64,000 nt of DNA from Thermincola carboxydiphila (GCA_016841045.1 JAENZX010000003.1:85282-149281), one strand, 5' to 3'; positions 1-7,569 are shown, counted from the first letter of the stretch. Notes: generated by a model from the letters alone, not told the origin. A program made the numbers and translations.

Positions 1-2
1 CT

Positions 3-350
3 GATATGGGAGGTATGATGCCTGATATGGGAGGTATGATGCCCGGTATGGGAGGCATGATGCCCGGTATGGGAGGTGTGATGCCTGGTATGGGAGGTAT
101 GATGCCCGGTGTTGTGGGCGGTTTGTACCACGAATGTGATGACTATTTTGAAATACACCCAGGTGATAAAGGGGCTCATGTCAGATGTGTCCAGGAGCGG
201 CTGAAAGAGATGGGTTACTATAACGGAGCCTGCAACGGTAGGTATGGATCAAAAACCAAATGTGCAGTTATGAAGTATCAAAAGGACTGCGGCATGGAGG
301 AGACAGGTATTGTCGACCTGTTAGTGCTTGCTTCACTCGGGTTGTTTTAA
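3..350 (+). CDS. Peptidoglycan-binding-domain protein, 5' end outside window
   Basis: The reading frame is open to the left edge, so the start lies upstream and only the C-terminal ~115 residues are visible. They begin with five MGGMMPG-type heptads, followed by a single domain of about 65 residues with the pattern of a PG_binding_1 repeat (PGDKGAHVRCVQERLKEMGY, then NG-YGSKTKCAVMKYQK). That domain usually tethers hydrolases or coat and surface proteins to peptidoglycan. Unusual for the domain are four cysteines (in HECDD, VRCVQ, NGACNG and KTKCAV). The Met/Gly/Pro-rich repeats suggest a spore-coat or surface role, but this is inference. A hairpin terminator follows 17 bases after the stop. 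Confidence 0.7.
   Translation, partial: DMGGMMPDMGGMMPGMGGMMPGMGGVMPGMGGMMPGVVGGLYHECDDYFEIHPGDKGAHVRCVQERLKEMGYYNGACNGRYGSKTKCAVMKYQKDCGMEETGIVDLLVLASLGLF
6..110 (+). repeat. Five tandem 21-bp units encoding MGGMMPG heptads
   Basis: Five consecutive 21-base units are visible, each translating as MGGMMPG with D or V substitutions in units 1 and 4. Third-codon differences (ggt/ggc, cct/ccc) show the units are diverging. The array probably continues to the left of the window, so its true copy number is unknown. Confidence 0.9.
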
Positions 351-366
351 AAACTTACACTAAATT

Positions 367-398
367 AGAAAGGAAGGTGCTTGTCACCTTCCTTTTCT
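367..398 (+). terminator. Rho-independent terminator after the peptidoglycan-binding gene
   Basis: A 13-bp stem (AGAAAGGAAGGTG with CACCTTCCTTTTCT) closes a five-base loop 17 bases after the stop codon. The 3' arm is itself T-rich. Confidence 0.75.
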
Positions 399-592
399 CT
401 TGTGCTCTCAACATTGTGCTGTCTAATAGGGTTAACGTTACGAAGGTAAAGGCAGCAGTAACCGTTATTATTCGTTAGTTAAAGTATAGATTTTCTAATA
501 AAACTTTAATCATGACAGAAGGAATAAGCAAGTTTTTGCCGAATATTATGAAAGTTACGTAAACTATGATTTAAGGGAGGGAATTGGTTTTT

Positions 593-1438
593 ATGTTTAA
601 GATTGTCAGAAAAGAAGTTTTGTCACCAACACTTAAACTGTTTGACATTGAAGCACCCAAAGTTGCTAAAAAGTGTCAGGCTGGTCAGTTCATAATTCTT
701 CGCATTGACGAAAAAGGCGAGAGAATCCCACTGACTATTGCTGATTTTGACAGGGAAAAAGGCACAATAACCCTGATTTTTGCTGAAGTAGGCAAAACAA
801 CACAACAGTTGGGCCAATTGGAAGCTGGTGATTCAATCCTTGATTTTGTTGGTCCGCTTGGACGGGCTTCAGAAATAGAAAAGTATGGACGAGTTGTATG
901 TATCGGTGCTGGTGTAGGCATTGCTCCAGTATTTCCTATTACCAGGGCACTTAAAGAAGCAGGTAATGAAGTTATAGGTATTGCAGGTGCTCGGAGCAAG
1001 GACTTGCTGTTTTGGACCGATGAATTCAAGGCCCAGTGCGATGAGTTCCATGTTTGTACAGATGATGGGACTGCAGGGGTAAAAGGCAATGTGACAGAGA
1101 TTCTGAAGAAGATTATTGAAGAAAAAGGTCAAGTTGACTACGTTATATGCATTGGCCCAATTCCGGCCATGAAGTATACTTCATTATTAACCAAGCCTTA
1201 TGGAATTAAAACTTTTGTTAGCTTAAACTCCATCATGGTAGATGGAACAGGCATGTGTGGCGCTTGCCGGGTTACTGTAGGTGACGAGATGAAGTTTTCT
1301 TGTGTTGATGGACCGGAGTTTGACGGTCATCTTGTTGACTTTGATGAGCAGATGCGCAGGGCTCAGATATTTAAAGATGAAGAAGCACGTGCACTTGCAA
1401 AAGGAAGTTGTGGAGGAGGTGGTTGTGGATGTCACTAA
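593..1438 (+). CDS. nfnA: NADH-dependent ferredoxin:NADP+ oxidoreductase, small subunit
   Basis: This is the FAD- and [2Fe-2S]-containing subunit of the bifurcating NfnAB complex, which couples NADH and reduced ferredoxin to NADP+ reduction. The protein is 281 aa. The flavin motif RIPLTIA lies at 44-50, a nucleotide-binding loop IGAGVGIAP at 104-112, and the C-terminal cluster motif VDGTGMCGAC with Cys222, Cys225 and Cys237. Asp217 occupies the place of the unusual Asp ligand known from NfnA. The start is ATG 593, 11 bases after AAGGGAGGG; an in-frame TTG at 584 sits too close to that site. The last 11 residues (GSCGGGGCGCH) are encoded by the DNA carrying the nfnB ribosome-binding site. It overlaps nfnB by 10 bases. 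Confidence 0.92.
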   Translation: MFKIVRKEVLSPTLKLFDIEAPKVAKKCQAGQFIILRIDEKGERIPLTIADFDREKGTITLIFAEVGKTTQQLGQLEAGDSILDFVGPLGRASEIEKYGRVVCIGAGVGIAPVFPITRALKEAGNEVIGIAGARSKDLLFWTDEFKAQCDEFHVCTDDGTAGVKGNVTEILKKIIEEKGQVDYVICIGPIPAMKYTSLLTKPYGIKTFVSLNSIMVDGTGMCGACRVTVGDEMKFSCVDGPEFDGHLVDFDEQMRRAQIFKDEEARALAKGSCGGGGCGCH

Positions 1439-2817
1439 ACACTGTTAAACATGAAATGCCATGCCAGGATCCAAAGGTAAGAGCCAAAAACTTTGATGAA
1501 GTTGCTCTTGGTTATGATAAAGAAACAGCTATAGCTGAGGCTTCACGCTGCCTTGGTTGTAAAAAGGAACCTTGCCGTCAGGGATGTCCTGTACAGGTTC
1601 CTATTCCCCAATTCATAGCTAAAGTTAAAGAAGGCGATTTCTCCGGAGCAATCTCAACCATTAAGGAAAAAAACGCTCTTCCCGCTGTGTGCGGAAGGGT
1701 TTGTCCTCAGGAAGCTCAGTGTGAGAAGTACTGCGTTTTAGGTAAAAAAGGAGACCCAGTAGGTATTGGTCGTATGGAAAGATTTGTAGCTGACTGGGAA
1801 CGTGAACAAGGTATTAAACCGGTGGAATGTGCTCCTCCTACCGGTAAAAAAGTAGCTGTTGTAGGTTCAGGTCCTGCAGGTCTGACAGTTGCCGCTGACT
1901 GTGCCCAGGCCGGTCATAAAGTAACTATTTTTGAAGCACTTCATGTTGCAGGTGGCGTTCTTATGTATGGTATTCCTGAATTCCGTCTGCCAAAGGCAAT
2001 TGTTCAGGCTGAAATTGAAAACCTGAAGAAGATGGGTGTGGAAATTCAGGTAGACGCTGTTATTGGTGCCATTGATACTGTTGATGAACTCCTTGAAAAT
2101 GAAGGCTATGACGCAGTATTTATTGGAACTGGCGCAGGACTTCCTTACTTCCTTAAAATTCCCGGTGAAAACCTCAATGGCGTATACTCCGCCAACGAGT
2201 TCCTGACCAGAACAAACCTAATGAAAGGTTACCTTTTCCCCGAATATGATACACCGGTTAAAGTAGGTAAGAAGGTTGCCGTCTTAGGCGGCGGTAACGT
2301 TGCTATGGACTGTGCACGTACTGCTCTTCGCCTTGGTGCTGAAGAAGTATATATCGTATATCGCCGTTCTATGGAAGAACTTCCGGCAAGGGTTGAGGAA
2401 GTACACCATGCTGAGGAAGAAGGCGTTATTTTCAAAATCCTTACTAACCCGACAAAGATTATTGGTAATGATGAGAATTGGGTAGTTGGTATGGAGTGCC
2501 TCAAGTATGAGCTTGGCGAGCCAGATGCATCAGGACGTAGATCTCCTGTAGCTATTTCCGGTTCAGAGCACATAGTGGATGTTGACACTGTTGTTGTTGC
2601 AATCGGGCAGGGACCGAATCCGCTGGTTCCCAGAACAACCAAAGGTCTTGAGACCAATAAGTGGGGCAATATTGTTGCCAGCGAAGAAACAGGGCTTACT
2701 TCCAAACCTGCCGTTTACGCCGGAGGGGATGTTGTAACCGGTGCCGCTACTGTTATTAAGGCTATGGGTGCTGGTCGTGTTGCTGCCAATAGTATCTGTG
2801 AACTTCTTAAAAAGTAA
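1429..2817 (+). CDS. nfnB: NADH-dependent ferredoxin:NADP+ oxidoreductase, large subunit (glutamate synthase-like)
   Basis: 462 aa, the usual length for NfnB and the glutamate synthase small-subunit family. The N-terminus has two [4Fe-4S] cysteine groups (CLGCKKEPCRQGCP and CGRVCPQEAQCEKYC). Next comes a first FAD/NAD fold starting GSGPAGLTVAADCAQAGH, then a second dinucleotide fold with GGGNVAMDCARTALRLGA, and the C-terminal FAD motif AGGDVVTGAATV. In the complex this subunit binds NADPH and carries the bifurcating FAD. ATG 1429 is preceded by GGAGGAGGT at 8-base spacing and overlaps the end of nfnA, so translation is probably coupled. A TTG at 1408 would run through the ribosome-binding site and is rejected. 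No glutamate synthase large subunit is nearby, which supports NfnB over GltD. Confidence 0.92.
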   Translation: MSLNTVKHEMPCQDPKVRAKNFDEVALGYDKETAIAEASRCLGCKKEPCRQGCPVQVPIPQFIAKVKEGDFSGAISTIKEKNALPAVCGRVCPQEAQCEKYCVLGKKGDPVGIGRMERFVADWEREQGIKPVECAPPTGKKVAVVGSGPAGLTVAADCAQAGHKVTIFEALHVAGGVLMYGIPEFRLPKAIVQAEIENLKKMGVEIQVDAVIGAIDTVDELLENEGYDAVFIGTGAGLPYFLKIPGENLNGVYSANEFLTRTNLMKGYLFPEYDTPVKVGKKVAVLGGGNVAMDCARTALRLGAEEVYIVYRRSMEELPARVEEVHHAEEEGVIFKILTNPTKIIGNDENWVVGMECLKYELGEPDASGRRSPVAISGSEHIVDVDTVVVAIGQGPNPLVPRTTKGLETNKWGNIVASEETGLTSKPAVYAGGDVVTGAATVIKAMGAGRVAANSICELLKK

Positions 2818-2843
2818 CTTTGAAATTAACTTTTGTTATCATA

Positions 2844-2885
2844 CAGGAGTAGGCCACTGGTAATTTTAACCAGTGGCTGGTCCTG
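2844..2885 (+). other. Hairpin after nfnB (weak terminator or mRNA 3' structure)
   Basis: GGCCACTGGT and ACCAGTGGCT form a strong stem around a short AT loop, extended by partial pairing of caggag with the downstream ctcctg-like bases. There is no T run, so it may stabilise the nfnAB transcript end or stop it weakly. The interval to fchA holds no gene. Confidence 0.45.
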
Positions 2886-3010
2886 CATACATACTGATAA
2901 TAGTCATAAAAAAAGGGAATTAAATAATTATGTGATTTACATGTTTATTAAAGGCTGTTCCTAATTCATTTTAGGCGGTCTGGTAAATAAGAAAAGGGGG
3001 TAAAGTTTTT

Positions 3011-3631
3011 ATGTCAATGTTAGACAAATCCTGCAAAGATTTTGTGGAAGTTCTGGCATCGGCCGCTCCGGTACCCGGCGGTGGGGGAGCTGCTGCATTT
3101 GGTGGTTCAATCGGTATGGCTCTTTGCAACATGGTTGGCAATCTGACAGTAGGTAAAAAGAAATATGCTGATGTTGAAGGTGAAGTGAAAGAACTTTTGG
3201 AAAAGGGATACAAGGTTATTTCCGAATTACAGGACCTTGTAGCCAAGGATGCCGAAGTTTTTGAGCCTCTTTCCAAGGCTTATGGTATTCCCAAAGATGA
3301 CCCCACCAGAGCTGAAGTGATGGAAAAATGCGCTAAGGCTGCCTGCGAAGTCCCTATGGATATTCTGCGTAAGGCATATGAGGGCATTAAAATAACAAAC
3401 AGAATGGCTCAGATTGGTTCACTTTTGGTTATTTCCGATGCCGGCTGTGGTGTAGTATTCCTGAAGGCTGCTCTTGAGAGCGCCATGATGAACGTAGTAA
3501 TCAACCTTGGCATCATCCAAGATCAGGACTATGTAAACAGCACCCGTGATGAAATGAACAAACTGCTTGCAGACGGAAGAAAAATCGCTGACGAAACCCT
3601 TGAAATAGTTATTGGCAAGATTTCAAAATAA
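3011..3631 (+). CDS. fchA: Methenyltetrahydrofolate cyclohydrolase (formiminotransferase-cyclodeaminase family)
   Basis: 206 aa, the size of free-standing FchA proteins homologous to the cyclodeaminase domain of FTCD. The diagnostic N-terminal signature APVPGGGGAAAFGGSIG is at about 18-34, followed by the long helices typical of the fold (KAYGIPKDDPTRAEVMEKC). The enzyme hydrolyses 5,10-methenyl-THF to 10-formyl-THF in folate C1 metabolism and the Wood-Ljungdahl methyl branch. ATG 3011 follows an AAAGGGGG site. folD starts 18 bases after the stop, so the two genes form an operon. The neighbouring FolD lacks cyclohydrolase residues, which makes this protein the likely sole source of that activity here. 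Confidence 0.88.
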   Translation: MSMLDKSCKDFVEVLASAAPVPGGGGAAAFGGSIGMALCNMVGNLTVGKKKYADVEGEVKELLEKGYKVISELQDLVAKDAEVFEPLSKAYGIPKDDPTRAEVMEKCAKAACEVPMDILRKAYEGIKITNRMAQIGSLLVISDAGCGVVFLKAALESAMMNVVINLGIIQDQDYVNSTRDEMNKLLADGRKIADETLEIVIGKISK

Positions 3632-3649
3632 GGAGTTGAATTAATCGAA

Positions 3650-4513
3650 ATGGCTGAAAGATTAGCTGGTAAAGCCGTCGCTGATGCGATGAAAGAAGAA
3701 CTCACCAAAAAGGTAGAGGAAATAAAAGCAAAAGGCATTACCCCCAAATTGGGAATTATTCGCGTAGGTGCCCGTCCGGATGACCTTTTTTATGAGGGCG
3801 GTGCCAAGAAAACCTGCGAAGCTATTGGTATGGCTTATGAAGTATTCGAGTATCCTGCTGACGTTGATCAGGAAAGCTTTGAAAAAGCAGTTACCGCTGT
3901 TGGTGACAATACGGAAGTTCACGGTATCTTAATGTTCGCTCCGCTTCCCAAGCATCTTGATGAGCGTAAAATTCGTTCACTGATTCCTGTTGATAAGGAT
4001 GTTGACTGCATGACTCTTGGCAGTGCAGCAAAGGTATTTGCCGACGACCTGACAGGGTTCCCTCCATGTACACCAACTGCGTGCATGGATATCCTGCATC
4101 ACTACAATATACCCATTAAAGGCAAGAAGTGTGTTGTCCTTGGTCGTTCACTTGTTGTTGGTAAACCTGTTGCTATGCTTCTTCTCCGTGAAAACGGCAC
4201 TGTAACCATTTGTCATTCCCGTACCGAAAATCTTCCGGCTGTTTGTGCGGATGCTGATATTCTCATTGCTGCTGTTGGACGTGCAAAGATGGTAACAGCT
4301 GATTACGTAAAAGCAGGTCAGGTTGTAATTGACGTTGGTATTAACGAAGATCCCGACAACCCTGGAAAGTATGTTGGTGACGTTGACTACGCTGCATGTG
4401 AGCCTATCGTTGACAAAATTACTCCGGTTCCCGGTGGTGTTGGATCAGTTACCACTGTTGTTCTCTGCAAGCAGACAATTCAGGCTTGCGAAATGCAGAA
4501 CGGGTTGGCTTAG
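3650..4513 (+). CDS. folD: Methylenetetrahydrofolate dehydrogenase FolD, variant without cyclohydrolase residues
   Basis: 287 aa with the full FolD architecture. The folate domain comes first, then the NADP-binding motif [15 protein letters not shown] with TVTICHSRT, and the C-terminal ITPVPGGVG (followed by S, not P). Against remembered E. coli and human sequences, Tyr48 is kept in LFYEGGAKK, but the catalytic lysine four residues later is Ala52. The conserved VQLPLP reads MFAPLP, replacing the active-site Gln by Phe96. DKDVD is retained (Asp119) but followed by Cys instead of Gly. In the family that Lys is essential for cyclohydrolase activity and the Gln assists it. The dehydrogenase half looks intact. 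Loss of one activity next to fchA suggests division of labour. AAGGAG lies upstream of ATG 3650. Confidence 0.9.
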   Translation: MAERLAGKAVADAMKEELTKKVEEIKAKGITPKLGIIRVGARPDDLFYEGGAKKTCEAIGMAYEVFEYPADVDQESFEKAVTAVGDNTEVHGILMFAPLPKHLDERKIRSLIPVDKDVDCMTLGSAAKVFADDLTGFPPCTPTACMDILHHYNIPIKGKKCVVLGRSLVVGKPVAMLLLRENGTVTICHSRTENLPAVCADADILIAAVGRAKMVTADYVKAGQVVIDVGINEDPDNPGKYVGDVDYAACEPIVDKITPVPGGVGSVTTVVLCKQTIQACEMQNGLA

Positions 4514-4543
4514 TAAAAAATTCCGGTCTGTACTCTGGGGCAT

Positions 4544-4750
4544 GACAACCCCTAAAACTTAAGTGAAGGGATGTGATATTTCCTCCGGGCGGCAACACCT
4601 CAGCTCGTTACCGGAACCCGCATACGCGGGTCTCCGACGAGCGGATGGCAGACTCGCCCTTCCGGAAAAATCACACCCCTTCTTTCGTTTTTGGCGGGTT
4701 TGTCATAACAGAAGTCTAAAAACGGACTTTTTTAAACGGTCGCCTTAAGA
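4544..4750. repeat. Palindromic intergenic repeat, copy 1
   Basis: A ~200-base element without a credible gene. Short terminal inverted repeats GACAACCC (4544) and GGGTTTGTC (4696-4704) enclose a second pair of arms (GGGATGTGAT... with ...ATCACACCCC). Inside lies a GC-rich hairpin in which CTCGT, CCGGA and CCCGC pair with GCGGG, TCCG and ACGAG. A tail GGACTTTTTTAAACGG...GCCTT is shared with copy 2. The core is nearly identical to copy 2 and occurs inverted in copy 3 (42133-42299), while the outer arms differ but stay complementary. Confidence 0.8.
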
Positions 4751-4962
4751 GAAAAAGCAACTGAGAGGGGATGGGACGTTTCCTCCGTGGCGGCAACACC
4801 TCAGCTCGTTACCGGAACCCGCATATGCGGGTCTCCGACGAGCGGATGGCAGACTCACCACTCCGGAAAAATCCCATCCTCTCTTTACCTTTTTGGAGGG
4901 TTTGTCGACATAAAGTAAAATCATAGGACCGGACTTTTTTTAAAAGGGTGCCTTTGAGGATA
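4751..4962. repeat. Palindromic intergenic repeat, copy 2
   Basis: Directly adjacent to copy 1 and in the same orientation. The core from GGCAACACCTCAGC to GGATGGCAGACTC matches copy 1 almost base for base. The outer arms read GAGGGGATGGGA and TCCCATCCTCTC, where copy 1 has ATGTGA and TCACAC, so both arms changed together. The right end carries GGGTTTGTCGACA and the GGACTTTTTTT...GCCTT tail. The interval to the coiled-coil gene end at 5045 holds only AT-rich sequence. Confidence 0.8.
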
Positions 4963-5044
4963 AAATAAAGTGGATTGTGATTATGCAAATAGAAATCCCC
5001 GAACCAGGTTTTTACCTAATTTGGGGATATTAAAATAAAATTAG

Positions 5045-5431
5045 TTACAGTGATTTAAGTTTGTTTTCGTGCAGGTTGATCTGCTCAGAAAGTCCTTCGA
5101 TTTGATACTCATGGAGATCAAGTTTTTCCTGGTGTATTTTGTCGCTTTCGAAAAGAACTTTTATTTTATCGATAATTTCATGTTCCATACGGAATTCTAT
5201 TCTTGTAACGGTTTTTTTGAGTACAGAAACATCTTCTTTGAGAGAAGAAACATCTTCTTTGAGAGAAGAAACATCCTCTTTGAGAGAAGAAACATCCTCT
5301 TTGAGAGAAGAAACATCTTCTTTGAGAGAAGAAACGTCTTCTTTGAGTGAGGAAACATCACCTTTGAGTGAGGAAACATCACCTTTCAGTGATGAAACAT
5401 CTTGAGTTAAATTCATAAGATGTTTAACCAC
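5045..5431 (-). CDS. Heptad-repeat coiled-coil protein, probably truncated by an in-frame TAG
   Basis: The open frame gives 128 aa: about ten residues, then nine consecutive DVSSLKE/G-type heptads (11-73), then a helical C-terminus (RIEFRMEHEIIDKIKVLF...). It should form a long coiled coil; function is unknown. Further upstream on the same strand, a good site (CAGGTG) precedes ATG at 5464. That frame reads MNMDNEQFQ, then TAG (5437-5435), then continues in frame into this ORF. Related small proteins of Firmicutes often begin with an EQFQQF-like stretch (recollection), so the TAG looks like a CAG-to-TAG change. Expression would need reinitiation at GTG 5431 or ATG 5416, or readthrough. A consensus promoter with a LexA-like box lies upstream. 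Confidence 0.65.
   Translation of the reverse strand: MVKHLMNLTQDVSSLKGDVSSLKGDVSSLKEDVSSLKEDVSSLKEDVSSLKEDVSSLKEDVSSLKEDVSVLKKTVTRIEFRMEHEIIDKIKVLFESDKIHQEKLDLHEYQIEGLSEQINLHENKLKSL
5213..5401 (-). repeat. Nine tandem 21-bp units coding for coiled-coil heptads
   Basis: Nine units of 21 bases (189 bases) encode DVSSLKG twice, DVSSLKE six times and DVSVLKK once. The middle units are nearly identical at DNA level, which implies recent slippage or recombination and likely copy-number variation between strains. Confidence 0.9.
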
Positions 5432-5525
5432 AAACTATTGGAATTGCTCATTATCCATATTCATTTTCACCTGCTTTTTAATAACTTTAACCTATTGGAG
5501 AAAAGTTGACTATTGTTGTCAATTA

Positions 5526-5567
5526 ATTATACCAGAAACTGGGACAAAGTACAAGAACAAATGTTCG
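5526..5567 (-). promoter_or_regulatory. SigA-type promoter with adjoining LexA-like box for the coiled-coil gene
   Basis: On the minus strand, TTGTAC (5554-5549) and TATAAT (5531-5526) are separated by 17 bases. Directly upstream of the -35 is CGAACATTTGTTC (5567-5555), an inverted repeat of GAAC/GTTC with a four-base centre. This closely matches the Firmicute LexA (DinR) operator CGAAC-N4-GTTCG. The position suggests SOS repression of the gene starting at 5464. No other ORF on either strand fits the site. Confidence 0.55.
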
Positions 5568-6144
5568 GTTACCGGGCCATTTTTAAAAAGATTGAAGAAG
5601 GGAATTACGGTATATTTGGTGTAACTGTAAAATCACAAAACAAGAATTTATACAATTTATTACTTGACGATAAGATGAAAAAAGACCGTTTTGACGGTTG
5701 TTTTTTTTGCTTAACCCCTTTCAAATCCGTAAAAAAGTTTCGCGTTTTTGGCAGAATCTTTTTATTTAGCAGAGACCAGGTTAACAGCAGTAAGTACTGA
5801 TTGCACCGGTCGTAGAGAATCTCCCCTTGAAAACACTACCGTCAGCGAAATGTAAGAAATAGTAAAGAAAAAAATTCCCGTTGGCCAGGAAAAACTCAAG
5901 AAACGTTCTAATAAAACTAAGAAAAAATCACCGGCGACGGCAAAATAAAGCTAACAACAATAGAAGCTGTTCGTTGTAACGTTTTTTGATGTACAATGAA
6001 GCTAGAAGAAGAGCGGCCATCGTCGTAAATTGATAATATCTACAAAGTTTTGTGACGGATTATTAAAGTAACAGGTATAAATAAAGTAAGTAAAACCTTC
6101 TGATAATGATTCATACTGCACCTCTTTCTCTTTTTTAACAAAAT
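5568..6144. other. Intergenic stretch without a supported gene
   Basis: AT-rich sequence. A short plus-strand ORF through 5800 has no recognisable family, and its start region is the minus-strand promoter. A weak terminator-like hairpin (ACCGT-TTTG-ACGGT, then TGTTTTTTTT) sits at 5688-5708. Around 5733-5948 a frame ends in a lysine-rich tail (KKRSNKTKKKSPATAK) but is broken by a stop in the middle, so it may be a gene relic. I see no RNA gene here. Confidence 0.4.
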
Positions 6145-6204
6145 CGGTCAATTTGTTCCTTAAGGTAGGGATAAATTGACCGAACCTGTGTTTGGTGGTA
6201 TAAT
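6145..6204 (+). promoter_or_regulatory. xseA operon promoter overlapped by a 10-bp inverted repeat
   Basis: TTGACC (6176-6181) and TATAAT (6199-6204) are spaced by exactly 17 bases. CGGTCAATTT (6145-6154) and AAATTGACCG (6173-6182) form a perfect inverted repeat with an 18-base loop, and its right arm covers the -35 box. An operator or a structure regulating the xse-isp operon is possible. About 155 bases separate the -10 from the xseA start. Confidence 0.6.
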
Positions 6205-6360
6205 TAAAACATTCTTCTAATTTGGTTAGAATTATGCCTCAAGTTTTCTTCCCATAGATATATATGTTTTTTAGTCCTGATGAAATGTCTATTCTCAGCA
6301 GGAAAGAAATGTATACGGAAGGAATATTATAAGAGGACTACAAACGTAATAGGAGTTTAT

Positions 6361-7569
6361 ATGAAGGTAATTACCATCAGCCAATTAAATTCATATATTA
6401 AAGATAAACTTGAGTCAGATTTTGTTTTGAGTAATATATGGTTAAAAGGGGAAATTTCTAATTTTAAGCACCATTCCTCGGGCCATATGTACTTTACTTT
6501 AAAGGATAAGACAAGTCAGTTAAAATGCGTAATGTTTCGGAGCAGGGCCCAAAACCTGCAGTTTATGCCTACCAATGGGATGGCTGTTATTTCGAGGGGA
6601 TATGTTACTGTTTTTGAGAGGGATGGTCAGTACCAGCTTTACGTGGAAGAAATGCAGCCAGATGGTGTGGGTGCTTTGTATACTGCCTTTCTGCAGCTAA
6701 AGGAACGACTTGAAGCTGAAGGACTTTTTGCCCCGGAGATTAAAAAACCTCTTCCAAGATTTCCGCACCGGGTAGGAGTGGTTACCTCACCAACGGGAGC
6801 AGCTGTTCGCGATATCATTACTGTCATTCAAAGAAGGTATCCTCAAACACACATAATAATAATACCTGTTAAGGTTCAGGGGGATGAAGCTCCTGCCGAA
6901 ATTGAGGCGGCCATCCGCACAGCAAATGATTTCAAAAATCTTGATGTACTGATAGTTGGTCGTGGAGGCGGTTCAATTGAAGAACTCTGGGCTTTTAATA
7001 CCGAGAAAGTGGCAAGGAGTATATTTGAAAGCAGGATACCTATCGTTTCAGCAGTAGGACACGAAACAGATTTTACAATTGCTGATTTTGTGGCAGATCG
7101 CCGTGCCCCTACACCTTCTGCAGCTGCAGAACTGGTTGTCCCGGATGCCGGGGAGCTGCAAAAGTTAATAGACAGCCTGTCACAGCGTACAGTAACTGCA
7201 GTGAAAAGCAGAATTACCACGCAAAAGGAAAAGCTGGCTAGATTAACTGAAAGTAATGTTCTTAGAAGGCCAAAGGATGAAATGTATAAACGAATGATGG
7301 AACTGGACTATTTGACAAGAACAATGCGCCAGAATATCAAGGTACAGATAAATAATATGAAGAGCAATCTTACTCTGAACACTTCCCGTTTGGATAACCT
7401 GAGCCCGCTGGCAACTTTAAACCGGGGATATGCAATTACCCTTGACAGCGGAGGGAATGTTATAAAAAGTGCCAGTAACCTTAAACCGGGTGATGATATT
7501 GAACTGATTCTGCTGGATGGGACTGTTGAGTGTAGTGTGAAGAGGGTTAAGGAGGTTAATAATGACTGA
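6361..7569 (+). CDS. xseA: Exodeoxyribonuclease VII large subunit
   Basis: 402 aa. An N-terminal OB fold comes first ([18 protein letters not shown], with [20 protein letters not shown] at about 23-42). The catalytic domain follows, with [29 protein letters not shown] and [31 protein letters not shown], and then a long coiled coil. With XseB it degrades single-stranded DNA to oligonucleotides. ATG 6361 is chosen because AGGAG lies just upstream and the OB fold begins there; the frame stays open upstream without family similarity. xseB overlaps its last eight bases. Confidence 0.95.
   Translation: MKVITISQLNSYIKDKLESDFVLSNIWLKGEISNFKHHSSGHMYFTLKDKTSQLKCVMFRSRAQNLQFMPTNGMAVISRGYVTVFERDGQYQLYVEEMQPDGVGALYTAFLQLKERLEAEGLFAPEIKKPLPRFPHRVGVVTSPTGAAVRDIITVIQRRYPQTHIIIIPVKVQGDEAPAEIEAAIRTANDFKNLDVLIVGRGGGSIEELWAFNTEKVARSIFESRIPIVSAVGHETDFTIADFVADRRAPTPSAAAELVVPDAGELQKLIDSLSQRTVTAVKSRITTQKEKLARLTESNVLRRPKDEMYKRMMELDYLTRTMRQNIKVQINNMKSNLTLNTSRLDNLSPLATLNRGYAITLDSGGNVIKSASNLKPGDDIELILLDGTVECSVKRVKEVNND

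Noticed and set aside
260-478. 72-aa ORF overlapping the peptidoglycan-binding gene
   Set aside because: It runs through the terminator and overlaps a real coding frame; no family match.
1429-2817. Glutamate synthase small subunit (GltD)
   Set aside because: The preceding gene is NfnA and there is no glutamate synthase large subunit nearby, so NfnB is the better call.
4563-4748. 61-aa plus-strand ORF
   Set aside because: It is a by-product of the palindromic repeat core; no ribosome-binding site fits, and copies 2 and 3 of the repeat were not seen to carry a corresponding ORF.
4898-4908. TTTGTCGACA as a Spo0A box after folD
   Set aside because: It lies in the terminal GGTTTGTC of palindromic repeat copy 2, and copy 1 lacks the match, so it looks coincidental.
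5213-5401. CRISPR or VNTR outside a gene on the plus strand
   Set aside because: The 21-bp units are in frame with a minus-strand ORF and code for regular heptads.
5513-5800. Plus-strand 95-aa ORF
   Set aside because: No family resemblance, no ribosome-binding site, and its first codons are the minus-strand promoter and LexA-like box. Its body contains a terminator-like hairpin.
5733-5948. Frame ending in a lysine-rich tail (KKRSNKTKKKSPATAK)
   Set aside because: It is interrupted by a stop after VSEM and has no recognisable domain, so it is at most a gene relic and is not listed as a gene.
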